Below, piece after piece: positions 36,881 through 48,194 of a stretch of 64,000 bases of DNA (the stretch's first letter is position 1; each line of letters starts with the position of its first letter). The position numbers were made by a program, and so were the translations under genes. The stretch lies in assembly GCA_004369085.1 (NCBI GenBank), contig ML210158.1, positions 124,001 to 188,000 on the forward strand, in the 5' to 3' direction. The notes below the pieces were generated by a model. The model saw only the letters and a program-made list of their open reading frames with translations. It did not search any database and was not told where the DNA came from. The DNA comes from Coprinopsis marcescibilis (Eukaryota > Basidiomycota > Agaricomycetes > Agaricales > Psathyrellaceae).

Positions 36881-38922
36881 ATGGGTTGGGTCATCGACAC
36901 CGGTAAATTATCCTCTCTGTGCATTGCCTACTACTGCTCTGGTCACGGTATGCAATTATACTACCAATGAAGTCAGTGACTGATATAATTCACAGGATAT
37001 GGGCACGCGACTCGGGTGTCAGCCCTTGTTCAAGCGCTTTTGAACGTTGACCTCCACGGCACGATCCACATCGTTTCCTCTGCACCGGAACATGTCTTCT
37101 CCGATTGCATTAAACGTGGAGCTTTCTACCGTTATGCGGAGATCGACCCTGTGATAGTGCAACCACTCGCGTACGCCCAACTTCGTCGATTAACGGACCT
37201 GTCACGGTGGATTGACTCGCGTCTCCAGATATGAGATTGACAGACAGAGGAGCCTAGCTGTTCTCAAGTCATTTCTGAGCAAAAAGGACCTTCTCCTGCA
37301 ACGCGAGAAAAGGTGGTTACAGGAGCTTGGTGCTACAGCTGTTCTGAGTGATGCGGCATTTCTAGGATGGTGGGTACCTAGTCCGCGTTCAATGCAGGCT
37401 TGCTAATTATAGCATCGAAAGCATGGCTGCAAAATACGCTAACATACCATCAGCTCTTGTGACCAACTTCACTTTCGATTCTGTTTACAGCTTCTTGTCA
37501 GCTCAAATTGCCGAGAACCTTGAAAACTCGGATGCCATGACTTCTGACATCCCTTTATCCGCGACAGAACTAGAGCCCCTCATCGACCAAATCCACTTCG
37601 GGTACCGCTGTGCAGATCTTCTCGTTTTGCTTCCGGGCTCGATTCCTATTCCTTCCTTCTTCTGTTCCCCGTCCCTTCCTGCTTCTTCTTGGGTCACAGC
37701 CAACCTCAAGCAACTACACCCCCAAATCATCGATTCAATACTGTGGCAAAGAAGTGGGGCAGACCTACTTCCAGCAGTACCTTTTCCAGACACGGGAACT
37801 CTTTTACCGCGAAGTGTCATAGACGCCCCCCTACTTGTTCGGGAGCCGTCCAGAGACTGCTACACACCGCAAGGTCGATTGCGGATTTTGAGCAAGTTGG
37901 GATTGCCTGCAGAAAGCAGAACCAGGAAAACAAGGGTGCTAGTGGTCTCTTTCGGAGGCCAGTACTTCCAGCAGCCTAGTAGAGATGGCAGTCGGAATCA
38001 TATTCGTAACGTCTGTCGAGAACACCCACAGGAAGTACTCCCTCTGAATGCTGGCTCGAACGTCACTCAGAAAGACGAACCAACTCGACATACTATTATG
38101 GACCCTTGCCTTTTGGCCACTCCCCTCTCACGACTAGTTAAAGGCCCTCAGCTATGGGCTCATGTCACACCCCCGGCAAAAGGTGTTGGGTCCTCACCCC
38201 AAGCAACGCTAACGATCGGCTTATGTTCAAAAACACCTGTCACCGGACCCAACGCCACATATGTTGACATGATTCCACATGCTGCGGAAGCCATTCCCTA
38301 TGACCCGCAGCTTCTACCCGACGAATCATGGATCGCAATCGTATGTGGCGTTTCAAAGGAAAAATGGTTGGAAGGGGCGGCTTTACCAGACAGGTTTTAC
38401 GTAGCCCCTAAAGATATCTATATGCCCGATCTTACTGCTATCGCAGACGTATTATTGGGAAAACTGGTGAGCTGGGTTTTAGATTTAATATCCCCAGAGC
38501 TTTGATCTGACGCCACATGTACTCGTTATCTATAGGGATATGGGACGGTATCGGAGTGTGTGGATGCTTGCACACCCTTTATCTATGGTGTGTGATTTTG
38601 AGCTGATCCATGTCTCTTGCTTATCGTACTACTAGTTTCTCGGCCCCTCTTTGTTGAAGAATATGGACTGAAAATACAGCTAGAAAGGGAAGGGGTTGGT
38701 GTTGAACTTGAGCGTTCGTCTTACGAAGCAGGCGACTGGGCTCCCGCAATACGTGAGGCCTTGAAGAGGGGAAAGCAACTGAAGGAGAGAAAGAGATTAC
38801 AGATGGCCAAGACGTTGTCGGACTCATCGGTGGACACTAGGCATCTTGAGATTATGAAATTGGCCGAAGATGTGATTGGGTGGGTTGATAATTGGGCCAA
38901 TAAGGTTAGAAGAGGAGAGTAA
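36881..38922 (+). CDS. GT-B glycosyltransferase, L-arabinokinase N-terminus-like
   Basis: Exon 1 from ATG 36881 ends in YYCSGHG; splicing to the exon at 36993 gives YYCSGHGYGHATRVSALV, the glycine/histidine loop that opens GT-B glycosyltransferases of the type fused to plant L-arabinokinase. Next come HIVSSAPEHVFSD, ELGATAVLSDAAFLGCIESM (across a 45-base intron), RVLVVSFGGQ, DESWIAIVCGVSKEKW, and a donor-site region KLGYGTVSECVDACTPFIYV followed by SRPLFVEEYGL. The two GT-B halves are complete. The kinase half of arabinokinase is absent, so a sugar-transferring role is inferred, substrate unknown. The stretch from 37.97 to 38.30 kb is a long low-conservation insert between the halves. Stop TAA 38920-38922. 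Confidence 0.8.
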
Positions 38923-39179
38923 AGCCGCTCTTTAGGAGATATGTGACGTCTGATAGCGTTCTATCCATTTTATTGTATCAGTCACCGATGATTAGAATGT
39001 GATAAAACACTTGAGCACTGAAGAACCCCTTGTGAAGTGTGAAGAATCTCCACCGACCAAACCAAGAATGGACTCACCGCCGCAACACTCGGAGACAGCA
39101 GAGATCGTGGGAAATTGTGAAATTAGCGCTATAGTAACAGCAAGCTCTCGGTGGCTCTTTCCCTTCTCCCTCTACCACC

Positions 39180-41895
39180 ATGTCTTCCCCATCTCAGCCC
39201 ATCAATATAAGGAACCAGAGGGGTAGCCCAGAAGGCAACACTGATGGCATTTCATCGTCGTTCACACCCTCCGTTGGCACACCGAACCTCAATGCCTTTC
39301 GAGCGCAATTCATAGGAACACCTACGTTCCCCAACATTCCACCCAGAGGCTCAACACCGCAAAGGACAGGATCTCCTGCCATCCACAGCATACCTCTTGT
39401 AGCAGGAGACTCTTCGCCGCGTCGACCAGCAGGCTTTGGCGCGATCTCGACTTCCTTCCCTAAACCTGGGTCAATCTCTGCAAGTCCCAACCCAAATGCG
39501 CCGAATCTCGATTTTGAAAGCTTGACTGAAGAAGATAAGGCGAGGGTCCTGAGGAAACACTTGGTTTCGAAGGACGAGCGTGCGAGGGGGAAACCGAATA
39601 CCGGAACGGATCTTGACCTTCACTTTGGCGCCGCTGACGCTGGCACCTCCCGACCGCAGTCCATACGTTCATCGTATGCGCCTGAGGGCTCTCAGCCGCT
39701 AGGCAAACAGGGAACTGACCCTTTCCCCGTACCTTACGATGCTCCCGGTGCCGATGTAACGTGCGTAGCTCTCACCCCTTTCTGGCCATAGCATCCTATT
39801 AACAAACGTGTCTGGCTACTTAAATATAGTCACGACATCTACAAATGGCACAGTCGGCAGTCGAACAGAGCTCGCGCGGTGTCTTTCCACGCACCTGCTG
39901 CTACCACAGACCCCGTTTTCGAACACATCCATGAGCCAGGTGGTTTCCGACGGAATTACATGAAACTACGCGCTACAGAACAAGGGTCAGAAGAGCCCCC
40001 CATGCTGGACAACTTCATTGACTTTCTTACACTCTTCGGTCACTTTGTGATTATGTCTCACCAATATTTTGTTGATTGGAAGTCTGATGGAGTTTTATTA
40101 AGGCCGGAGAAGATTTGGAAGACGACGAAGAAGAGAAGGACACCGATGAGGAAGAAGCTGCTGAGGTCGAGCATGAAGAAGAACAGGCTGAGACAACGCC
40201 TTTAATTCGTTCCACAAACGTGTCCAGGACTCGTTCGCGATCCAGAAGAAGGCGGGGCTCTGTCGGGCCTCAAGGGACCGGAACGGCCACTGTAACACAG
40301 GCCGTTCTCATGGTACGTTTCGAACAAACTATCTTGAATGCAATGCTTATACATGTGACAGCTGCTGAAGTCTTTCATCGGTACAGGCGTCCTCTTTTTA
40401 GGAAAAGCGTATGGTCCTGTTGTTTCGCCCTGCGGTTGACGAGGCTAATACACTGAAATAGATTCCTCAATGGAGGGATTCTATTCTCTTCTTTGATGTT
40501 TGCTTTTATCGCCATTATCTCACTATATTCGTTCTTGCTTCTGCTCGACGCCAAGTTGGCCGTTCCTGGAAGCTTTGGGGGTAAGTTTCCTACAAGTCTT
40601 CGCTACAGGTCTGGGTTCTGACAGGCAACAACAGATATCGGTGGAATCCTCTATGGGCCGTGGATGCGTTACACTATCCTTGGTTCTATTGTCATATCCC
40701 AGGTCGGTTTTGTTGCGGCATACACGATATTCGTCGCCGAAAATCTTCAAGCATTCGTGTTGGGCATTACCGACTGCCTGAAGCTAATTCCAGTTCAATA
40801 TTTCATCCTCGCCCAACTTGTGGTCTTCGTTCCCTTGGCTCTGGTCAGGGATATCGCTAAGCTCAGCTCGACAGCCTTAATCGCCGATGTATTCATCTTT
40901 GCTGGCCTTGGATATATCTTCAAGAGCGAGCTTGGACTCATCGCTGAACGAGGTATTGCTCCGGATATCAAGCTTTTCAACCACAAGGATTTCCCCTTGT
41001 TCATTGGAACCGCCGTGTTCTCCTTTGAAGGAATTGGGCTCGTTATCCCAATCTCTGACGCTATGCGCGAACCTCACAAACTACCCATTGCTCTTAGTGC
41101 TGTTATGGCCTTCCTTGTCGGTATGTTTTGTATCTTAACTCACATGTTCCAAACACCTTGTTTAACAAATCTTTTTGCAGTTCTTTTCGGTGGTTCTGGT
41201 ATTCTTGCCTATCTGACATTCGGTTCCGAAATTCAAACAGTCGTGCTAGTCAACCTAGACTTGAAGAGTAGAATGGTTCAAACGGTAAGCCTCGTGTTGC
41301 TATCTCTGTTCGGGAATCTTAACCCATGTTTGAAGGTCCAATTTTTCTACGCCCTTGCAATCCTTCTCTCCGTCCCGTTGCAACTGTTCCCCGCTGTTAG
41401 AATTTTAGAAAACGGGATCTTCTCAACCAGCGGAAAGGGCGATTCAAAAGTCAAGTGGTACAAAAATCTGTTCCGATTTGGAATGGTCGTTTTGTGCAGC
41501 TTGATCAGTTGGGCTGGCGCTGCGGACTTGGACAAATTTGTTGCTTTCGTCGGTAGCTTTGCTTGGTATGTCAATTGTCCTTGGTCCTCTCGTGCCGGAG
41601 TATTCGATTGACGTAAAACTGATCGATGTTTCTCTCGACAGTGTGCCTTTGTGCTATGTTTATCCCGCCATGCTTCATTACAAGGCATGCGCAAGGACAC
41701 GTCGCCAGAAACTAGCCGATATCGCAATGATCGTCTTTGGCGTCATCGCAGCTGTGTACACGACAACTCAGACTATCAAAGTAAGCTTCTATTCTCTGAT
41801 ATGTTCGAGGCCCTGGCTAAATGTTTTGACTCTTTTTATAGCTCATGGTCGCCCCAGATACAGGCCCACCGCCTTTCCGCACATGTGACGTTTAA
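39180..41895 (+). CDS. Vacuolar amino-acid transporter, Avt3/Avt4 type
   Basis: AAAP-family transporter that exports neutral or basic amino acids from the vacuole. A long cytosolic N-terminus from ATG 39180 is serine/proline-rich, then acidic (EDLEDDEEEKDTDEEEAAEV), then has ETTPLIRS and an arginine-rich patch. The membrane part starts with TVTQAVLMLLKSFIGTGVLF, the AAAP signature, at about 40.3 kb across an intron. About eleven spans follow, including GSIVISQVGFVAAYTIFVAE, IGTAVFSFEGIGLVIPISDA and VGSFACVPLCYVYPAMLHYK. The last exon ends FRTCDV at TAA 41893-41895. The N-terminal length matches Avt3/Avt4 rather than Avt1. At least seven introns. Only 257 bases separate it from the upstream glycosyltransferase on the same strand. 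Confidence 0.9.
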
Positions 41896-43283
41896 ATTTC
41901 CATCCATCCGATGGTCAGCACTCACACACATACCTCATTTTGCGATGGAATCATGGGACACATTTGATTTCTTATAAATCGCATCGCACGTTTATATCTT
42001 CGGGGTTGCCACCGATCTTTTGTCATCTCCAAATGCTTTCATGTTTTCGGTTTTGAAGATAGATTACATTGCTATAACTATACTTTCCGGAATGAACGGA
42101 TTTTGTCGTGCAGCCCTGTCTTTAGAACAAGGGCAGGAGACTTTATTGATAGAACAGGCTAAATTATTTTGAATCGGTATATACTGAGCTCCGGTTTGAA
42201 CTGTAGTCGACTGGCAAACTTCCTCCAAATGATCCCCCGGGGCTTGCTTGCTTTTCTGAGGGTCACCTGGAACCAATCGATGCCTCTTGAGACCCTGAGC
42301 TTGAAGGGAAATAAAACGGTCGCCCGAGTCGACCGCCTCGATCTCCGAGCATCCGCCGGGTACTTGCCTCTTAGAGTTAATGACTAATGAACCTGAGGCG
42401 ATGGACCACAAACCAAGGCGCTGGCTCTCCGTGAAACTTCCCCTGACATCGAGTAGGGTAGTCGGTTACCGGTAAAAAATGGGGTCCGTCACTGCTAATA
42501 TACATTTCGAAACTTAAGGTGGAACGGTTTCGAGCATAATACAAACCATACGCCCAATCGTAAGGACCGACGGTTTTCAGTGCGTTTTTACTGGGGGATC
42601 ATTCCTGGGAGATAGGTCGGCGATCATTTCTATTATTTTTGATCCTAGACCAAGTATGTATGCGACGTTCTTTAGATACTGGACTAACTATTGATATATG
42701 TGCAGTAGCTGCCTGTGGTAGAGAAGTAAGAGTAAACGGGCCTTGTCCCATGTTAAAAATGTGCATGGTGTTGCCGCTGGTTAGATGCGGGCTTAAGCGC
42801 CTATTGGCAGGTCCACGTTCTAGCAGCCGCCAAGGTTTCAGAATGAGTCAGGATGACCGAGCTTACTGAAGGAAGAAAGTTTCACCAACTCTTTTACCAT
42901 CAGATCGATCATCGTTATCATCTACGAAATCATCGTCAGCTACGTAGTACGGAGGCCTACTCGCCACATAATCGTGCAAGGCTTGATGATATATCGACTC
43001 GGAAATGGTCGTATTATTTTGAGAGTCTGGGCGAGTTGGTGTCGGCGATAAAGGGTATGTATATTGACGCATGTCTAGGTACAGGAGGCGAAGGAAAGAT
43101 TTATATAGGCTACAGAGAGAGAGAAGCAAGTGCGAGGGAAAAAATCGAAACAACAAACAATAGAACACTGATCTATCGCTACAAAAGGTTAGGCAGGCGC
43201 GTACATTAATGCCAGTGGCAAGTTCTAAAGTAACAGTCTAGTAGGAGAAATGGTTAGTATGAACAGGAATGTGTTTCCACAGT
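41896..43283. other. Intergenic region, nothing supported
   Basis: About 1.4 kb between the convergent stops of the transporter and the second DUF6593-like gene. Frames at 42639-42869 and 42853-43209 have no family likeness. The 43.0-43.2 kb part is rich in short purine runs. No repeats of note. Confidence 0.35.
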
Positions 43284-43989
43284 TTAAGGAATGTTGCGTC
43301 CTGATTGAAGGATGACTGTAGCGACTATGGCGCTCTCCAATAAGCCGAGTTGGAACGCTTCGGCAGTCAATTCCATAGTGATGGAGCCGTTGCCTCGTTG
43401 AACGCGAACCAAATATCCGCTCGCCGGAGTAGCGGCAAAAAAGAGCTGCAAGGCGGAGCGTCAGACTCGTTTCGTGCAAAATTAACTAGTCACGTACACA
43501 AAGCGCGTTGGAGGTAGCAATCCACAAGTATTCTTGTCCGTTGATGTTCAAAGACCGGCGACTGTTAGATTTGGCCCGTCAGCTAAATATAGTGCATCAT
43601 TTGCGGAACCAATACCTTCTGTCAGAGGAAAGGGGCATCCACTGTGAGACGTAACGCCTAGATAAAGCTCCAGAAATCTCGACTGTCGGGTTCGCAGACC
43701 ATTCGACTGCAGCTAAGACCCTTCCATCCGGCTTCCGAAATTGCGTTGTTTGAGCATTGCTGACAATTTCGAGGAACGGAATGGATGTAGGCCCGGTGAT
43801 CATGCAGTTGAGAACGTTGGGGTTGAGCAATACGAAGTGAAAGGACAGGACTGTCGGCAAGGTGGTTTGGCTGCTAGGATAGGGGAGGGCGCCGAAAACA
43901 GAAGGGGTCGGTGTGGAAAAAGTGTTGAGTGAGAGTGGGTTTTGGGGGTTGTACCATCCAGCTTGAGCGTATGGGTTGGTGCCGTGCAT
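43284..43989 (-). CDS. DUF6593-like protein, copy 2
   Basis: Exons 43616-43989, 43498-43561 and 43284-43445 total 600 bases, giving 199 residues. The protein begins MHGTNPYAQAGWYNPQNP, the same 18 residues as the copy at 29738. It then carries SVFGALPYPSSQTTLPTVLS, VLNCMITGPTSIPFLEI, FRKPDGRVLAAVEW, a GQEYLW strand and ITMELTAEAFQLGLLESAIV. Intron positions and the 64-base middle exon match copy 1. The last intron is GTACGT...GCAG. The two genes lie 13 kb apart in opposite orientation with unrelated genes between them. Function unknown. Confidence 0.8.
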
Positions 43990-44092
43990 CTTGAATAGTC
44001 AGGAGATTGGAACTGGAACTTGGTTTGAAGGGCTAGAGAGAGGGAGAAGAGAATGTGTTTGGGATGATAGATGCAGAAACAACATGGTAGCA

Positions 44093-44098
44093 TTTATA
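44093..44098 (-). promoter_or_regulatory. TATA box of the second DUF6593-like gene
   Basis: TATAAA on the minus strand lies about 105 bases upstream of the ATG at 43989, nearly the same spacing as in the paralogue. Confidence 0.6.
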
Positions 44099-44709
44099 CT
44101 GAAATCTGGTCACTGTAAACAGTTCCTCACGTATCCTGTAGTCGATACATGATTGTATCGGATCGTAGATCGTAAGAGGTACCTGCCCCTGCCATAAGGA
44201 ACCAGTGATTCTCAATTTCTTAGACGCGTCGTGACCATAGGTTAATGCCCCATCCCAAATGGGAAGGCGGTACCATGCCCGCTGGCGATGCAAGGAGGTT
44301 TGGTTTTGGGTTTTGATGCTGAAATGGCGCGCCTCTCCCTAATACGCCTCATAATTCCGTTAGCCGAGCATTTGCAGTTAGCACGCGAAGCATGTATCAC
44401 CACTTGAAAAAGGGAAGAAAGGGCAGGCAATGTTACAAGCCCAGGATCACTTTCGTTCCTATGGGTCAATCTTCTTTAATTCCAGGTAGTCTGAACATGG
44501 TCTTGATGTGGATAAACCCGTTGTGCCCGTGACCTCGCTTCGGCTGTTGAAAAGACGAGGCGAGAGCCAAAGGCTATGGCCGAAAACCAGAAGGATGATC
44601 TCCGGGGTGGCAATTACGTCTTAATGGCTGTCGTGGCGCGTTACCATACGAGGATTCCTATGCAAAACCTTGGATGACTCAAGCTTCGCATTGGAACACA
44701 ACTGATGTT

Positions 44710-45189
44710 TTAGCACCTGAAGTACATATGTTTGGGCTGTAAGAGATTCGTAAAACGCAGAACAAGGAAAGGACTTTTACATTTCACGGACCTGCCGCTG
44801 TGTATTGGAAACCGACCAGTAGGGCCAACACGTTCAACTGCCAGCGCAACCGCAACATCATGGAGGTAGAGGTTAAAAGGGGAACCACTGGCAGTGAGCG
44901 TCACTGATCCATTTGATCCGCGACACAGCCTCCGCACACTGTCACAAACTTCAATCGATGCCCCGCACTCACTGCAGTCTTCGGACATGCGAATCGTTGC
45001 AAAACAAATATTATAGAAATCAGAATCATATGAGAAGAGCAATCTCACCTGTAACATTTCGGTTCTCGCTTCAGAATGTGGATCTCTGGCCGAGAGCAAT
45101 GCGGTGGTTTGCCTGTTTGTAAGGTCGTGGACTAGGACAGACTCGGAAAGTGTAGGCCGACAATCAACAAATAGCTTTTTAATCAGCAA
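44710..45189 (-). other. Possible orphan exons on the minus strand
   Basis: A 160-codon open frame that starts with TTG, so it has no start codon of its own. Its left and right parts read more like protein than its middle: SESVLVHDLTNRQTTALLSA, then a candidate intron GTGAGA...TGCAG (about 45055 down to 44985), then SNGSVTLTASGSPFNLYLHD and VALAVERVGPTGRFPIH. I cannot find the first exon and recognise no family. It may be a fast-evolving gene, a decayed copy of something, or chance. Confidence 0.25.
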
Positions 45190-46111
45190 AGCCGGATGGC
45201 GCGTGCGTCACACTAGGTAATAAGGTATGTTTACTGGAAACTGACCGCATTACCGGTGATATCGAACGAACCACGCCGCACAACTTGTGCACTGTTGTAC
45301 CGAAAGTAGGTACATTATGTTCCACCGACTCTGCCGATCGAGTCCTTCGAGCTTCACCATATCGTACTGATTCGTATTCGTACACACTATCAACATCAAG
45401 CCTCGAAAATAGTCACATCCTTCAAACACCTACTCATTTTCAGATGCTTTGGCGATATGTTTCAAGCAAGTAGTCTGGGCGCTACGAAATGTTCGGAGTC
45501 CGAGAAATACACCACCGACGCTAAACCGCTATAGTACAATATTGGATGCGTGATTAAACGCGTAAGCAGACGGCACGCCACATGTATGATTGGTCCATGG
45601 TGGTCCCAGCCAGGGACGCAAGGCGACGATGTGGCCCTGACTCGGACTTATTCAATAAATGTCCCCGTCACTATCGTAAGTACAAGATTGAATCTGGATG
45701 TTTTGCGTTGGTTTCCCGGTCAGTCTAATGCGCATACCATCTCGGAGATGCTAGAATGAAATGAACACGGAACCAAAAGTACAAGGCATCCCAAGGAAGC
45801 ACAAATCCGTGAGCTATCTGAGGTTGGGTCGTAACCTTGATTAATATTGTCCTGTTGTTAGGGTTTGATCGAGGATGGGCGACTGGGAATTATCTTGGAA
45901 AAGCAGGAACCAGTTGTTCCACAGCCGAAACAATACAGACAGCGTTCGTTATTTTACAATTTTAACTACTCAAAAATACATACACAATAAATAGCGATAA
46001 AGTCAGTCACGACTGCAGAATCCACTGCTTAACACCCTGGGTCTACATTGTCCAAACCGGAAAATATCAAGCTGAATAACACTACCCGCCACTCGAGCTT
46101 GGCCAAACCAA
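45190..46111. other. Intergenic region, nothing supported
   Basis: About 920 bases left of the sirtuin stop. Only short unsupported frames. It should hold the sirtuin 3' untranslated region near 46.0-46.1 kb, where an A-rich stretch (about 45965-45995) could serve in polyadenylation. Confidence 0.3.
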
Positions 46112-48194
46112 TCAGCCATCCCCCCTGTACCCATCATGCCCTATGTGTATTAGAGGCGAAAACAGCCCACACTCTCGTTCATGATCCTGTAACGTCGACC
46201 GCATTGAAGATGTAACCACGATGCAAGGGTTGTAAGGCGTCAATCGGCTAGGCTGAGAAAATATCTCTGAAAGTCGCCTGCGTAGTGAATTGGAGATCAA
46301 TGTTCCGTCAACGGATGAGTATTCGTCGATTGTATTCGAGCTGGGTCTCCGGTGCAGATATGGAGGGGTAGGACTGGGTTCTGAAGTGCTACCGACGATT
46401 GCAGATTCGTCGTCATCATGCTGCGCACACGACGTGAATGATCGCCGAGGTGTTTTCGGTGTTTCCTGATTGGCCGTTACAATCGGCGAGGTTTGAGAGG
46501 CGGAGATGGTTTTCGAGGAGGAAGCCGTTGTTTTTTGCCTCTTGGGAGGGGTAACCACCTGATGGTCCTCTGACTTGTGACCGGACTTTCGTTTAGGAGT
46601 CGCTTGTGGTGTGGGCAGATACGATCCTTCAACCGATTGCATCTCCACGTCAGCGATTTCAGCTTCCACGGCTACAGTTTTGTGCTTATGCCCGTTCTTT
46701 CGCTTGGGTGTCGACTGTGGTGTAGGCAGCAATGGCCGCTCTAGTGGTTGGATTTCGACATCCACCATTTCTGTGTCTTGACAGGATGATGCTGCTGCTG
46801 CCAATGCTGCTTCTTCTTCCCTCCGTCTCTTCCTCTCCAAAGCCAGTTCTTTGATTTTCGCTTCTTTCTTAATTTCTTCTCGTAACATATCGGCAAATGT
46901 TTGGGCGTCCCCTTGTACCCACGCGTCAAACACACCCTCCCATTCGCGTGTTGGGACAGGGAAGTCGAGATTGAGGTAAATTGCTTTCACTGGGGGAGGG
47001 GAAGGCTCATCGTCCGAAGAGGGTGATTGTCGAGAAGATCCCGCGGGAGAGTTGGAACCCGTCGAAGACTCTTCCTTGGAGTAGGAACCAACGCCCCGCG
47101 ATTTCACGGCTTTTGCAAACTCCCGCACCATGCGCTTGGTCCCGGGAACCTTCAAGCTCGTGCCTACGACAAGCAGCAGGTCAGCCCCGCTCTTGCCCCT
47201 GCCCTTGGACGATCCGATCAAATCTTTCTGAACGACATCCCCGACGCTCTCCCCGTTATGATGCGCTTCGTTGTATAGGACGACGCTAGGTCGAAGTCGC
47301 CCAACGCCCCTGGGCCGCTTGCCAACGAGAGCACGGGTTTTCTCCAGATGAGTGCACTCCGGACATTGCGGAGGCTGTCCAGCATTGAGTGACGATAGGT
47401 AGTCGTGAAGGGGGAATGAGTGATTGCAGATTTGGCAGTGCATCATTTGGAGGGTGCCATGAAGAGGGATGCACCGCGGGGTTTCAGTTGAAGGTGTCGC
47501 AAGCCTCGATGAGGAGGATTCAGCGACCCCTTCGTCCGCTGTGTTACTGTGGTCGCTAGCGTTGATTAATGAGCGCCCTTTGGGCCTACCCCGCCACTTT
47601 TTGCCCTCGAATTCTGGTACACCAAATGATAACCCACATTTCTCTTCAAGAGCATCGATGTTTTGTGTGTAAACTCGCAGCAAGCGGCCGCGATCGTTGA
47701 GGGCGCGGAGAAGATGGTGGAAAGACGTAGGGCTGGCGTTTTGTGAGAGGTCTGCCAACTGCGCCATCATCTGACAGAAGAGTGCGGTCCTCTGTTCGGA
47801 CTGGGGTATATTAGGGCTCTGTGAGGGCCTTCATGGCTCGTTGGACACATACGTTGAAAACTGAGGCATCGAAGAGGTCCTTTCCTGACGAAAGCGCTTC
47901 CTTGGGATTGTCTCGCTTGATGGTTTTGAACAGTCCGTCCTGTGACCGGAAATCCGGAATTCCAGCCTGTACAGATATGCCAGCGCCTGGGTAGAGGCCA
48001 AGGAGATTATAAGTTAGGACGTTGTTGGGGTTGAGAGGCCCATGAGGCATCCACGCACCGCAGACAATCACTATCCGTTTCGCCTTCATGATAGCACTTG
48101 TCACCCGCTCAAGTGCATTTCGATCTCTTTGCTGCAAGAATGCCGGCGACTGAGGGAGCGGTGCATCCTCCTCGAGAGGTAGGAAAATAGTCAT
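46112..48194 (-). CDS. Sirtuin, Hst3/Hst4 class NAD-dependent deacetylase
   Basis: ATG at 48194. The NAD-binding motif GAGISVQAGIPDFRS is built across an intron whose open reading would otherwise break it. Then come TQNIDALEEKCGL, the catalytic histidine in PLHGTLQ, one zinc pair in CQIC, a second in CPEC, RPSVVLYNEAHH and LLVVGTSLKVPGTKRMVREF. The class is Hst3/Hst4, the nuclear enzymes that deacetylate histone H3 K56 and guard genome stability. After the catalytic part comes a long disordered, basic tail (about 46.9 down to 46.1 kb) with lysine/arginine patches such as PPKRQK that could act as nuclear localisation signals, and a duplicated motif. Two introns near 48.0 and 47.8 kb. Total about 660 residues, longer than yeast Hst3/4 because of the tail. 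Confidence 0.9.
46570..46740 (-). repeat. Duplicated coding motif in the sirtuin tail
   Basis: Two protein units read LLPTPQSTPKRKNGHK and YLPTPQATPKRKSGHK, each preceded by a similar EMVDVEIQPLE / DVEMQSVEG segment. This is an internal duplication of about 40 residues. Each TPxxTPKRK is proline-directed and could be a CDK-type site beside a basic patch. Confidence 0.7.
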
